Shown piece by piece: positions 10,001 to 17,359 of a stretch of DNA of 64,000 bases. Under the pieces are notes generated by a model. The model was not told where the DNA came from. It searched no databases and saw only the letters and a program-made list of their open reading frames with translations. This stretch comes from an archaeon (GTDB lineage: Archaea; Thermoproteota; Nitrososphaeria; Nitrososphaerales; JACAEJ01): positions 1 through 64,000 of the forward strand of contig JACGUK010000004.1 of assembly GCA_024256265.1 (NCBI GenBank), read 5' to 3'. Position 1 is the stretch's first letter; each line of letters starts with the position of its first letter. The translations under genes and the position numbers were made by a program.

Positions 10001-10854
10001 TAGATGCAAGAAAGCAACCTAAAACACCTTCTATGGATATTTATCTTGACGATGAGCATAAGTCTACCAAAGAGAGTGCTCTTAAAGTAGCAATAGAGAT
10101 CCTCTTTACAAAGGTTGCTGATCTACTGGACCGTAACAAGCCTTGGGAGATAGAATACAATGCCGTAAAGTTATTCTTAAACAAGGAGGCACTCCAAGAG
10201 AGGGGCTGTAGCCCTGAGCTTATAAGAAAAGTAGTGCAAGTAGGAAAACGTAAAGTAGAAGTGGATGAAGAAATTGGTGTCGTCTCTATTACAGTAGAGG
10301 GTGCTGATTTTTCAGCTTTATCTGCTTTAAGAAACAAGATAATGAACATGCGCGTAAAAGGAGTTCCAGGAATTGAACATGTTACATTAGTAAAGAAAGA
10401 TGATGAATGGATGATACAAACTGTAGGATCTAACTTGGCAAAGGTCTTAAGGATGCTTGGAGTAGACCATAGACGTACAACCACCAACTCTATCTATGAG
10501 ATAGAGACAACTTTGGGAATAGAAGCAACAAGGACAGCTCTTGTGAGGGAGATCATGGGCACATTAGAGGAACAAGGTCTTGAAGTGGATATTAGACATG
10601 TGCTACTTATAGCAGATCTCATGACTTCTAAAGGCTTCTCCCAACAAATAGGGAGGCATGGAATAGCTGGAAAAAAGGCCAGCATACTAGCTAGAGCTGC
10701 TTTTGAGATAACTGTTCCTACTCTGGTCGAGGCATCTGTAAAGGGAGAGGTTGAAGAGCTAAAAGGTGTGACAGAGAATGTGATTGTTGGTCTCCCTATA
10801 CCTGTAGGTACAGGTATGGTCGATCTCTTCATGAGAAGTGGTGAAAGTGATTAG
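7045..10854 (+). CDS. rpoA: DNA-directed RNA polymerase subunit A, unsplit A'-A'' fusion
   Basis: A 1269-residue continuous chain. The A' part has the N-terminal zinc site (CATCGNTTARCPGHFGH) and the Mg-binding NADFDGD at 459-465. The A'' part follows without a break and includes EPGEACGIVAAQSLGEPGTQ near residue 938 (trigger-loop region). Most archaea split this gene in two. A fused gene is known for Nitrososphaerota and some relatives, and is the main lineage clue in the window. An AAGGAGG precedes the start. Confidence 0.97.
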   Translation: MSLEESIKTIGSIKFAVFSPSEIRRYSVTEITAPETYDEDGMPVQGGLMDSRLGTLEPGQKCATCGNTTARCPGHFGHIELAEPVLHIAFIDVIHKLLLSTCRACGRLLISEAELENYRKRFANKSISTQRFEEENIKEIIAKAKKIKICPHCGKQQYEIEFTKPTIFHEITEEGGAIRLLPVAIRERLERIPNNDLQLLGYDPKSSRPEWFILQVLPVPPVSVRPSITLESGIRSEDDLTHKLVDILRVNQRVRESKESGTPPLIVQDLVDLLQYHVTTYFDNEVSGIPQAHHRSGRPLKTISQRLKGKEGRFRGSLSGKRVDFSSRTVISPDPSLDISEVGVPLEVAKKLTIAEKVSPWNIEFLKNLITNGPFQYPGANYIIRPDGVKIRLDYVSDRATLANTLAPGFIVERHLMNGDIVIFNRQPSLHRMSIMAHYVRVLPYRTFRLHPAVCPPYNADFDGDEMNLHVPQSEEARSEALTLMRVQQQILSPRYGGPIIGAIRDFITAAYLLTKPETLLTKEEFADLALSGGYSGPLPKPEIKKPVELFTGRQLFSLFLPKDFNYIMTSKWAKSLKKGEGVRDIVIKNGMLISGVIDRAAIGAEESDSVLHRIAKDYGMEVTRSFLNSILSVLKSYIARYGFSYRYDELILSEEARETISEEIDKSYEKIKELIGQFEQGTLSTVRGLSPEENLEYHIVNELARARDRAGRIADKAFPLDNNGVIMARIGARGSSLNIGQMTATLGQQSVRGKRIEKGYQSRALSHFLPQDRTPDAKGFVKSNYRDGLNPAEFFFHAMGGREGLVDTAVRTQQSGYMQRRLINALEHLKVEYDLTVRDPHGNIIQFLYSEDGVDPAKSDHGKAVNVERLVEIEALVNRSEEPIGEEQIKNILEKYAKQLNPRLIQDLRISLLKIPLNISGIKNVCKKVVELLNKAAIEPGEACGIVAAQSLGEPGTQMTLRTFHFAGVRERDVTLGLPRLIELIDARKQPKTPSMDIYLDDEHKSTKESALKVAIEILFTKVADLLDRNKPWEIEYNAVKLFLNKEALQERGCSPELIRKVVQVGKRKVEVDEEIGVVSITVEGADFSALSALRNKIMNMRVKGVPGIEHVTLVKKDDEWMIQTVGSNLAKVLRMLGVDHRRTTTNSIYEIETTLGIEATRTALVREIMGTLEEQGLEVDIRHVLLIADLMTSKGFSQQIGRHGIAGKKASILARAAFEITVPTLVEASVKGEVEELKGVTENVIVGLPIPVGTGMVDLFMRSGESD

Positions 10855-11155
10855 CGAAAAAGATCTTGAGAAGATTCTAAGAACAGTCATAAAAACAGGG
10901 AAATTCATCATCGGTGCAAAGGAAGTATCAAGATCCATAAAGGGGTCGAAGATGATCATTTATTCATCATCTTTACCCAAAGATTGGATCTCAGAAGTTG
11001 TAAACACATGCAAATCCTTATCTATACCATTCATAGAGTTTAAAGGGACCTCTGTGGACCTTGGTAGAATTTGTGGCAGACCTTTTCCTGTATCTTCCAT
11101 AGCTATAAAGTCTCCTGGAGAAAGTGACCTTTCTTCTCTAACTGGAGGAGCATAA
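10838..11155 (+). CDS. rpl30e: Ribosomal protein L30e
   Basis: The 105-residue L7Ae/L30e-fold protein (KILRTVIKTGKFIIGAKEV, then SLSIPFIEFKGTSVDLGRIC) lies in the conserved archaeal position between rpoA and nusA. It overlaps the end of rpoA by up to 17 bases, which implies translational coupling. Three GTG codons (10838, 10841, 10847) could serve as start, and I cannot choose between them. Confidence 0.9.
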   Translation: MVKVISEKDLEKILRTVIKTGKFIIGAKEVSRSIKGSKMIIYSSSLPKDWISEVVNTCKSLSIPFIEFKGTSVDLGRICGRPFPVSSIAIKSPGESDLSSLTGGA

Positions 11156-11256
11156 AGGATGAATCTATCTGGCGTTTAGATGGTGCATGAATAAGCTTAA
11201 ATCTATCCATTAATACTCGAGTGATGTAGACCTTACTATATGGAGAGCTTAGCACG

Positions 11257-11697
11257 ATGGAAAAAATCAAATTGACTTCTGAAGAATTGGGTTTGATATC
11301 CCTCTTTCAAAGCATAAGTGGTGCAACAGCTAAAGATTGCATCATAGACAACAGAATGAATAGAATCATCTTTGTCGTGAACAAAGGAGACATGGGCTTA
11401 GCAATAGGCAAAAAAGGGCAATCGATAAGAACATTAGAAAAACTCATAGGGAAGCCCGTTGAACTTGTAGAGTACTCTGATGATCCAAAGGAGTTCATAG
11501 GAAATGCCCTTAACACCAAATATATTTATGATGTTAGGCTTACAGAGAAGCTGGATGGTACAAAGATAGGCGTTATAGTTGTAGATCAAAGGCATAAAGG
11601 AGCAGCTGTTGGAAAAGGAGGAAAGAATGCTGAGAAGGTAAGATTGCTTGTCAAGAGGTACTTTCAGATAGATAAAATACACATAATTGCACAATAA
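11257..11697 (+). CDS. nusA: Archaeal NusA-like protein with two KH domains
   Basis: A 146-residue protein with two KH motifs (GLAIGKKGQSIRTLEKLIGK near 47-66 and GAAVGKGGKNAEKVRLLVKR near 110-130). It is the short archaeal NusA, without the S1 domain of bacterial NusA. It ends the RNA polymerase operon. In many archaea rps12 and rps7 follow; here they do not, and a non-coding or decayed stretch comes next. Confidence 0.93.
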   Translation: MEKIKLTSEELGLISLFQSISGATAKDCIIDNRMNRIIFVVNKGDMGLAIGKKGQSIRTLEKLIGKPVELVEYSDDPKEFIGNALNTKYIYDVRLTEKLDGTKIGVIVVDQRHKGAAVGKGGKNAEKVRLLVKRYFQIDKIHIIAQ

Positions 11698-11782
11698 TAG
11701 ATAGATCGAGAAAAATTTCGTATTAGAAATCAAGATATCATTTTACTATTTTGTTTAACTCGATATTACAAAATTTTAAGAA

Positions 11783-11947
11783 TCATTTTTTCTTTTTATA
11801 TCTTCTATATCTTGTAGGGAGTGGAGCTTTTGATAATGCTTCAGCTTCTTTTCTATGCTTACTTGTTAATATACCAAAGCTTTCAAGGTGCAACCTAGCT
11901 AATTTAATGGCATCAAAACTTTCAGAATCAACTCCAACTCGTAATAT
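11783..11947 (-). pseudogene. Coding-like basic frame without a canonical start
   Basis: A reading frame of about 54 residues with protein-like composition (GVDSESFDAIKLARLHLESF, ending PLPTRYRRYKKKK). An in-frame TGA lies five codons upstream of 11947, and there is no ATG, GTG or TTG. The only candidate is ATA at 11947-11945, about ten bases after a GGTG motif. The strongly basic tail suggests an RNA- or DNA-binding protein. It may be a gene remnant, a gene with an unusual start, or chance. Confidence 0.3.
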
Positions 11948-12118
11948 GAAATCTTTGCACCATCAACGAAAACTACATTTACACCAAGAATAAACAAGGT
12001 TTTTAATTCAAAGAGAGATGAAGTAAAAGAGATTGCTGATAAGATATGCCCCTTTGCTGATACAGATAAGATGAGGAGGCAATGTAAAAATTTCTATGAT
12101 GTCTATAAAAAGCTATAA
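11945..12118 (+). pseudogene. Coding-like frame without a start, upstream of the ESCRT cluster
   Basis: An open frame of 57 codons, preceded directly by TAA, reads like the end of a protein (NSKRDEVKEIADKICPFADT, then DKMRRQCKNFYDVYKKL) but has no usable start until the last few codons. With the divergent basic frame on the other strand it fills most of the 500-bp gap between nusA and cdvB. It probably records a decayed gene. I do not recognise the family. Confidence 0.3.
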
Positions 12119-12199
12119 AGGGATTTTTATAAAAAACTCAACTATTCTATACCCACTCTCTTATCGCTTACCATTCTCGACTATCTTTCAGGTGATAAA

Positions 12200-12841
12200 A
12201 TGTCCAAATTTTCTGATAAATGGCAAAAAGCACCAACCCCAACAGTTGGCGAGAAGGTCAAGGAAGCCATTAGACCTCCAGGTCCTCTAAAGCAAAGGCT
12301 AGAGGCAGCAGTAAGGCAGATTCAAGTTCAGATTTCTAGGCTCGACAACACTACCAACAGAATGAGAGAGAAGGATAGCGCTATATTCAACAAAGTAGTC
12401 ACAGCCATTCAAAAGCATGATATGAGCCATGCATCAGTGTTTGCGAACGAACTCGCTGAGGTAAGAAAGATAAGCAAGATGGTCACTCAAGCCAAGGTAG
12501 CCCTTGAGCAGATAGTTTTACGCTTAAACACTGTCCAAGAGCTTGGCGATATAGTCGTTACACTTACTCCAGCAATGGCTGTAATAAGGAATGTGAGGGC
12601 AGGGCTTGTAACAGTATTGCCAGAAGCTGAGCATGAGATGGGAGAGATCAACGGCTTACTAAGTAGCATCCTCGTAGATGCAGGCATGTTAGGAGGCTAC
12701 ACAATAAGCTTCGAAGCAGCTAGTGAAGACGCTGAGAAAATACTTGCAGAAGCCTCAGCAGTAGCAGAGCAGAGGATGAAAGAGAAGTTACCAGAGTTAC
12801 CAATAGGCGCGAAGATTCCTACTACTGAAAGCATAAGCTGA
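12200..12841 (+). CDS. cdvB: ESCRT-III-like cell-division protein (CdvB family), short form
   Basis: A 213-residue helical protein with the Snf7/ESCRT-III core (LKQRLEAAVRQIQVQISRLD onward). It ends with a proline-rich segment (EKLPELPIGAKIPT, about 194-207) like the MIM2 motif that binds the Vps4 MIT domain. It lacks the winged helix of Sulfolobus CdvB and so resembles the shorter paralogues. GGTGAT at 12191-12196 supports ATG 12200. It lies upstream of a second ESCRT-III gene and Vps4; no cdvA is found here. Confidence 0.9.
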   Translation: MSKFSDKWQKAPTPTVGEKVKEAIRPPGPLKQRLEAAVRQIQVQISRLDNTTNRMREKDSAIFNKVVTAIQKHDMSHASVFANELAEVRKISKMVTQAKVALEQIVLRLNTVQELGDIVVTLTPAMAVIRNVRAGLVTVLPEAEHEMGEINGLLSSILVDAGMLGGYTISFEAASEDAEKILAEASAVAEQRMKEKLPELPIGAKIPTTESIS

Positions 12842-13013
12842 ACAGAAAAGATCGAACATGACAGCCGTAGCTCTCGTAGGGCTTAAAGAGATACTGATAT
12901 TTATAGAAACGGCTAGGGAGCTATGGTTGTCTCCATTTTTTCTTTTAAGATCTGCTATCAATTTTGTATACCATCAGTTAGAAGGTATTACGCTAAATCT
13001 ATGAGGTGATTTT

Positions 13014-13814
13014 TTGAAATTTTTTGGATCGTTAAGAGATGATGGAATAAAGGAAAAGCTATCCTCAGCTATAAGAGAGATAGAGACTCATAGGACTAAC
13101 CTTTTGAGTCTAAAGGATAAGTTAGAAGCCCGTTGCAAAGATTTTTTAGAGATAGTTAAAAAAGAATCTGAACTTAAAGAAGATGCCAAATTCTATGGGA
13201 CAGAGTATTCAGAGCTGGAGAAAGTCGTTCAGATAGTTAATGCAAGTGAGTTAGTGCTCAGTCAACTCATATTAAGGCTAGAGACATTAAAAGATTTAGG
13301 AGATGCAGTATACCATTTGAGTTCTGCACTAAAGGCTATGAAGAAGATAGATAAATCTGTATCAGGGCTATTGCCCAGCATTGAGGGAGTTCTCGATGAA
13401 TTCAACTCTACATTGAATGAGATTATCATCGAATTACAAATCACACTACCTTCAATTTATCTTAATCTAAAGAAGGAAGAAGGAGAAGAGTTCATCGAAG
13501 AAGCCATAAAATATGTTGAAAAGAAAGCTATGCAAAAAGAGATTCTAACGTCAAAGGATGAGTTGATTAAGACTAAAAGAGTGGCCTTGTTGGCAACTGG
13601 AGAAAGTATGGATGAGACAGAGCCTGAATTCATTATATCATCAAAAAGTTCTAAGCTCGATGAAGCTATGCTCAACTACATTTATGAACATAAAGACAAC
13701 TTGAATTTGATAGAAGCCTCGACTTTACTGGATGTACCATTGGATGAAGTTAAGCAATCTATTTTAAGGCTCTTACATGAAGGGAAGGTTAGTTTTGGGA
13801 AGAAAGCTGAATAA
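13014..13814 (+). CDS. ESCRT-III-like protein with C-terminal winged helix
   Basis: The 266-residue product has an N-terminal ESCRT-III helical core (about 1-165), a Lys/Glu-rich linker, and a C-terminal winged-helix region (AMLNYIYEHKDNLNLIEAST, about 218-266). Sulfolobus CdvB carries such a domain for contact with CdvA. The start is TTG 13014, supported by GGTGAT at 13005-13010. It lies 172 bp after the short CdvB-like gene and 10 bp before cdvC. It probably forms membrane-remodelling filaments that Vps4 disassembles. Confidence 0.88.
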   Translation: MKFFGSLRDDGIKEKLSSAIREIETHRTNLLSLKDKLEARCKDFLEIVKKESELKEDAKFYGTEYSELEKVVQIVNASELVLSQLILRLETLKDLGDAVYHLSSALKAMKKIDKSVSGLLPSIEGVLDEFNSTLNEIIIELQITLPSIYLNLKKEEGEEFIEEAIKYVEKKAMQKEILTSKDELIKTKRVALLATGESMDETEPEFIISSKSSKLDEAMLNYIYEHKDNLNLIEASTLLDVPLDEVKQSILRLLHEGKVSFGKKAE

Positions 13815-13824
13815 GTGAAAGAAA

Positions 13825-15027
13825 ATGAGCATGGTTGCTGCTAAAGAATTAGAGGATGCAGCTGGCAAATACGCTTCAGAAGCCATACGCCTAGACTCAC
13901 AAGGCGCCCATGGCATGGCTATAGTTATGTATCAAAAGGCTATATCAGCTTTGATAAAACTAGCCCAGCTTTATCCTGAATACAAGTTGAATAAGCTTTA
14001 CCTAGAAAGGGCTACAGCTTATCAAGAAAGGATAAAAGCCCTTCAGTCAGCCCATGGTCTTATTCAAGATGATTCTCAAGTAGAAGATTCAAGAAGGCGT
14101 GATGAGATTACCATAAGCTCTAGCCAAGCACCTAAGATGGTAGAGTCTTTGAAGGCATCTTATGATGATTTAGTTTTAAGAGAGAAGCCTAACGTAAAGT
14201 GGGATGAAGTGGTAGGTTTAGACGATGCGAAAAGAGTTTTAAAAGAGTCGATAATATTCCCAGCCCAAAGACCAGACCTTTTTCCTTTAGGTTGGCCCAG
14301 AGGGATACTGCTCTATGGCCCCCCTGGTTGTGGCAAGACTATGCTGGCAGCGGCTACAGCCTCAGAAATAGATAGTGATTTCATAACAGTTGATGCAGCC
14401 ACTATAATGTCAAAATGGTTAGGAGAAGCAGAGAAGAATGTAGCAAGGCTCTTTAACTCAGCTAGGAAGATGCTCGAGAAAGATAGGTCTGTCATAATAT
14501 TCATAGATGAATTGGATTCTATGCTTGGATCAAGATCTCAAGAGGTTGGAGGGGAGATTCGTGTGAGGAACCAATTTCTTAAAGAGATGGATGGTATAAT
14601 AGATAAAGGCAAGGATATACACCTATACGTCGTAGGGGCTACTAACAAGCCTTGGTCTTTAGACTGGCCTTTCTTAAGGCGCTTTCAGAAGAGAATTTAT
14701 GTGCCTCTACCATCTCTGAAGTCAAGGATGGAGATGTTAAAGCTCTACACTTCACCCCTTAGACTTGACCCAAGTTTCAACCTATTAGAGCTTGCAAGAA
14801 TGACCGAAGGTTATTCTGGTAGCGATATCAAGGATATGTGCCAAGCTGTTCAGATAAGAGTTGTCTCAGAGCTCTTCGATTTAGGTAAAGCTTTAGACAA
14901 GTCTTTACAACCAAGAGAGATAACTCAGAATGATTTTAAGGAGGTTCTTAAGTCGAGAAGACCAAGTGTAAGCCAGGATATGCTTAAGGCTTACATCACT
15001 TGGAGTGAGAATTTTAAAGCATTATAA
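13825..15027 (+). CDS. cdvC: Vps4-like AAA ATPase (CdvC)
   Basis: The 400-residue product has an N-terminal MIT domain (about 1-75, AGKYASEAIRLDSQGAHGMA), then one AAA module with Walker A GPPGCGKT near 165-172, Walker B IIFIDELDS and arginine-finger region WPFLRRFQKR. It remodels ESCRT-III filaments during division. Starts at ATG 13825 and 13831 are both possible. It closes the three-gene cluster, and the following aspS is on the opposite strand. Confidence 0.95.
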   Translation: MSMVAAKELEDAAGKYASEAIRLDSQGAHGMAIVMYQKAISALIKLAQLYPEYKLNKLYLERATAYQERIKALQSAHGLIQDDSQVEDSRRRDEITISSSQAPKMVESLKASYDDLVLREKPNVKWDEVVGLDDAKRVLKESIIFPAQRPDLFPLGWPRGILLYGPPGCGKTMLAAATASEIDSDFITVDAATIMSKWLGEAEKNVARLFNSARKMLEKDRSVIIFIDELDSMLGSRSQEVGGEIRVRNQFLKEMDGIIDKGKDIHLYVVGATNKPWSLDWPFLRRFQKRIYVPLPSLKSRMEMLKLYTSPLRLDPSFNLLELARMTEGYSGSDIKDMCQAVQIRVVSELFDLGKALDKSLQPREITQNDFKEVLKSRRPSVSQDMLKAYITWSENFKAL

Positions 15028-15065
15028 AATAGATTTTAATTTTTGCTGAACAGTTTTGCAAGCCT

Positions 15066-16385
15066 TTAGGGGTTTAGCCTGAGTCTATCCCTTGGGTAGA
15101 GTACTACATCCCTTATGTTCTTTATCCCTGTAATAACCATTATAAACCTATCCAAGCCTAAGCCCCAACCAGCATGCACAGGCATTCCCCATGTGAAGGC
15201 TTTTAGATGTTCAGAGAAATCTTTAGGGTCAAGACCGTTATCCAATAAGCGCTTCTCTAGTTTTGCTCTATCTGAAACTCTAGTACCCCCTGATGCGAGC
15301 TCAAGATAACCATACATTAGATCGAAGGACTCAGAAATTTCATCATTATCTTTCTTGGTCTCTATGTAAAAAGGTTTAAGGCTAGTGGGCCAGTCTGTGA
15401 TAAAGTAAAAGTCTTTATGCCTTTTACTAAGCCTTTTTAACGCTTTAGTATCAGGATCGTCTCCAAATTTTATCTTCAGACCTGATTCTTTTAGCTCCTC
15501 TATAGCTTGTGAGTAAGTCATTCTATTAAAGGGAATTCTAGGAATCTTCAAATCTCTATTAAGGATCTTCAACTCATTCTTGCAGTTCTTCAGAACGTCA
15601 TCAATAGTCCTTACAACTATCTCTTCCAATATGCTCATGACATCTTCTTTATAAGAAAATGCTGCTTCAATATCAACGCTTACGAACTCGTTAAGGTGTC
15701 TCCTTGTATGAGATTTTTCAGCCCTAAAGTAGGTCGATATCTCAAATACTCTATCTAAGGATAAAGTTAGTTGCTCCTTATATAATTGTGGAGACTGAGC
15801 AAGAAAAGCCTCCTTTCCGAAGTAATCTAGAGAGAAAAGATCTGCCCCTCCCTCAGCTGCCTGCCCTATGATCTTTGGCGTATTCACTTCGATGAATTTC
15901 TCATCAATCAAGGTCTTTCTAATCGATTGTAAAGCTGCATGCTTTATTTTGAATATGGCTAATGTAGAAGGATTGCGAAGGTCCAAAGCTCTAGCATCAA
16001 GCCTTAAATCTAAAGAAGAACTAACTCTCCCTGTAGGGTCTATAGGTAAAGGATGATGGGCTTTAGAAAGGACTTGCATATCATCAGCTTGAATCTCTAC
16101 TTTTGCACCTTTAGCCTTGCTCTCTTTTACAGTACCATGAATTAAAACAGCACTCTGCCTTACTACTAGCTTTGCAGTTGAGAATATATCCTGAGGGGTG
16201 TTGCCTTTGCTGAATACGACTTGAATGATTCCACTAACATCCCTTATAGTTAAGAAGGTCAAAGAGCCAAGAGGCCTTACATCCTCAACCCAGCCTGCTA
16301 CGCTAACCTTCTTCCCGATGAGGCTTTCATCTAGTTCAGATGCAAAGACTCTCCTTATCTCTTTATCATTACCGCTCGAACTCAA
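15066..16385 (-). CDS. aspS: Aspartyl-tRNA synthetase, archaeal type
   Basis: A class II synthetase of about 440 residues: N-terminal OB-fold anticodon domain (VSVAGWVEDVRPLGSLTFLT), motif 2 region (FRAEKSHTRRHLNEF) and motif 3 with the usual end (GLGLDRFIMVITG ... LYPRDRLRLNP). The start is uncertain. The frame is open to TTG 16418, but TTG 16385 gives a shorter overlap with the upstream KH gene. Whether it also charges tRNA-Asn cannot be told by eye. Confidence 0.95.
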   Translation of the reverse strand: MSSSGNDKEIRRVFASELDESLIGKKVSVAGWVEDVRPLGSLTFLTIRDVSGIIQVVFSKGNTPQDIFSTAKLVVRQSAVLIHGTVKESKAKGAKVEIQADDMQVLSKAHHPLPIDPTGRVSSSLDLRLDARALDLRNPSTLAIFKIKHAALQSIRKTLIDEKFIEVNTPKIIGQAAEGGADLFSLDYFGKEAFLAQSPQLYKEQLTLSLDRVFEISTYFRAEKSHTRRHLNEFVSVDIEAAFSYKEDVMSILEEIVVRTIDDVLKNCKNELKILNRDLKIPRIPFNRMTYSQAIEELKESGLKIKFGDDPDTKALKRLSKRHKDFYFITDWPTSLKPFYIETKKDNDEISESFDLMYGYLELASGGTRVSDRAKLEKRLLDNGLDPKDFSEHLKAFTWGMPVHAGWGLGLDRFIMVITGIKNIRDVVLYPRDRLRLNP

Positions 16386-16875
16386 CCAAGAGGTCAATTC
16401 CTCTGACTTCCTTTGCAACCCTCTTGACCTGCTCTATATCAAGGGGGAATTTTTCTGTCTTTCTACCTGGTATTATTGCTTTCGTTAACTTGCTCCCATC
16501 AGGTAGCCATACCATATTAACGGTTACGATCTTTATAGGATAGAAAAGGTCTTCCAGCATCTTTCTATCTGATGCTTCTCCTTCAATATACCATACTTTT
16601 CTCTGTAGCTCAGACTCTATCTTCTTTATAGTTTGTGGTTCTCTTCTTAATGTGACTAGATCGCCTGCTTTAAGCACTAAAACGTATTCCCCATCGATAT
16701 CGAAGGCACGAATCAGTGTTATTTTATTGAGTTCAGGCAACTTTTCAGCAAGCTTCGTCAATTGAACCGATGCTTCTACATCTGCCTTGCTTATATGCCC
16801 GCCTCTAAGTTTAGCCTCACATTTTGGGCAAAGAATCCCAGTTTTGGCGCAGAAGGAGCATATTGGTGTCTTCAA
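16369..16875 (-). CDS. Zinc-ribbon plus KH-domain RNA-binding protein
   Basis: A 168-residue archaeal protein that begins with two Cys pairs (CSFCAKTGILCPKC), followed by an alpha/beta domain and a C-terminal KH-like segment (IEQVKRVAKEVRGIDLLVEF). It overlaps the start of aspS and is probably co-transcribed with it. The class is often annotated as a NusA-like or KH-domain transcription/translation factor. The exact role is unknown. Confidence 0.75.
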   Translation of the reverse strand: MKTPICSFCAKTGILCPKCEAKLRGGHISKADVEASVQLTKLAEKLPELNKITLIRAFDIDGEYVLVLKAGDLVTLRREPQTIKKIESELQRKVWYIEGEASDRKMLEDLFYPIKIVTVNMVWLPDGSKLTKAIIPGRKTEKFPLDIEQVKRVAKEVRGIDLLVEFER

Positions 16876-16954
16876 GTCAAGTTATATTAGAAAAAGACGG
16901 GTAAATTTACTTTACGCATTAAAACAAAAAATGGTGGGGGTCGTTGAGCCCCGT

Positions 16955-17230
16955 TCATTTGCCAAGATATATTTCGATGGAACTGACGTTGTTCATGTTA
17001 CCGGTTTCACTGCTCTTGACTTGTTCTGTGTCTATGTTTATCTTCTTCACGTTTATACCTGTAGCAAATCTTTTTACGGCTATCTGAGCCACGTCTACAG
17101 CCTTACTTATGGCTCTGCCCCTAGCTTTGATTATCACTGGATCACTACCGTTTTGGAACAATGTGAGACATGCCAAGACATAGTTCATGACTGGCTTCTT
17201 ACCTATGAATACAGAGTTTATCTCTGGCAT
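16955..17230 (-). CDS. alba: Alba DNA/RNA-binding chromatin protein
   Basis: A 91-residue Alba-fold protein. The N-terminal NSVFIGKKPVMNYVLACLTL matches the family's first strand and helix, including the conserved Lys that is acetylated in some species. RGRAISKAVDVAQIAVKRF is the second helix. It coats DNA and binds RNA as a dimer. It is transcribed divergently from thiC across a 129-bp AT-rich spacer. Confidence 0.95.
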   Translation of the reverse strand: MPEINSVFIGKKPVMNYVLACLTLFQNGSDPVIIKARGRAISKAVDVAQIAVKRFATGINVKKINIDTEQVKSSETGNMNNVSSIEIYLGK

Positions 17231-17294
17231 ACTGACACCTACTTGTAAGAAATAGCAGTAGAAATTTACCCTTTAAATACATTGCGGTCTCGAC

Positions 17295-17302
17295 TTTAAA
17301 TA
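17295..17302 (+). promoter_or_regulatory. Candidate TATA box upstream of thiC
   Basis: TTTAAATA lies 58 bp before the first ATG of thiC in the alba-thiC divergent spacer. It fits the archaeal box A consensus and would leave a leader of about 30 nucleotides. I saw no conserved TPP riboswitch elements in that short leader. Confidence 0.4.
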
Positions 17303-17359
17303 AACTTAGCTTGATCGATAAAGCCAATATTCATAAATAAAGGCATAAGTAATTTTAAG

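Noticed and set aside
16787..17248. A 153-codon plus-strand frame over alba and the KH gene.
   Set aside because: It runs antisense to two well-supported genes.
17303..17359. A TPP riboswitch in front of thiC.
   Set aside because: The leader is too short and lacks the conserved riboswitch cores.
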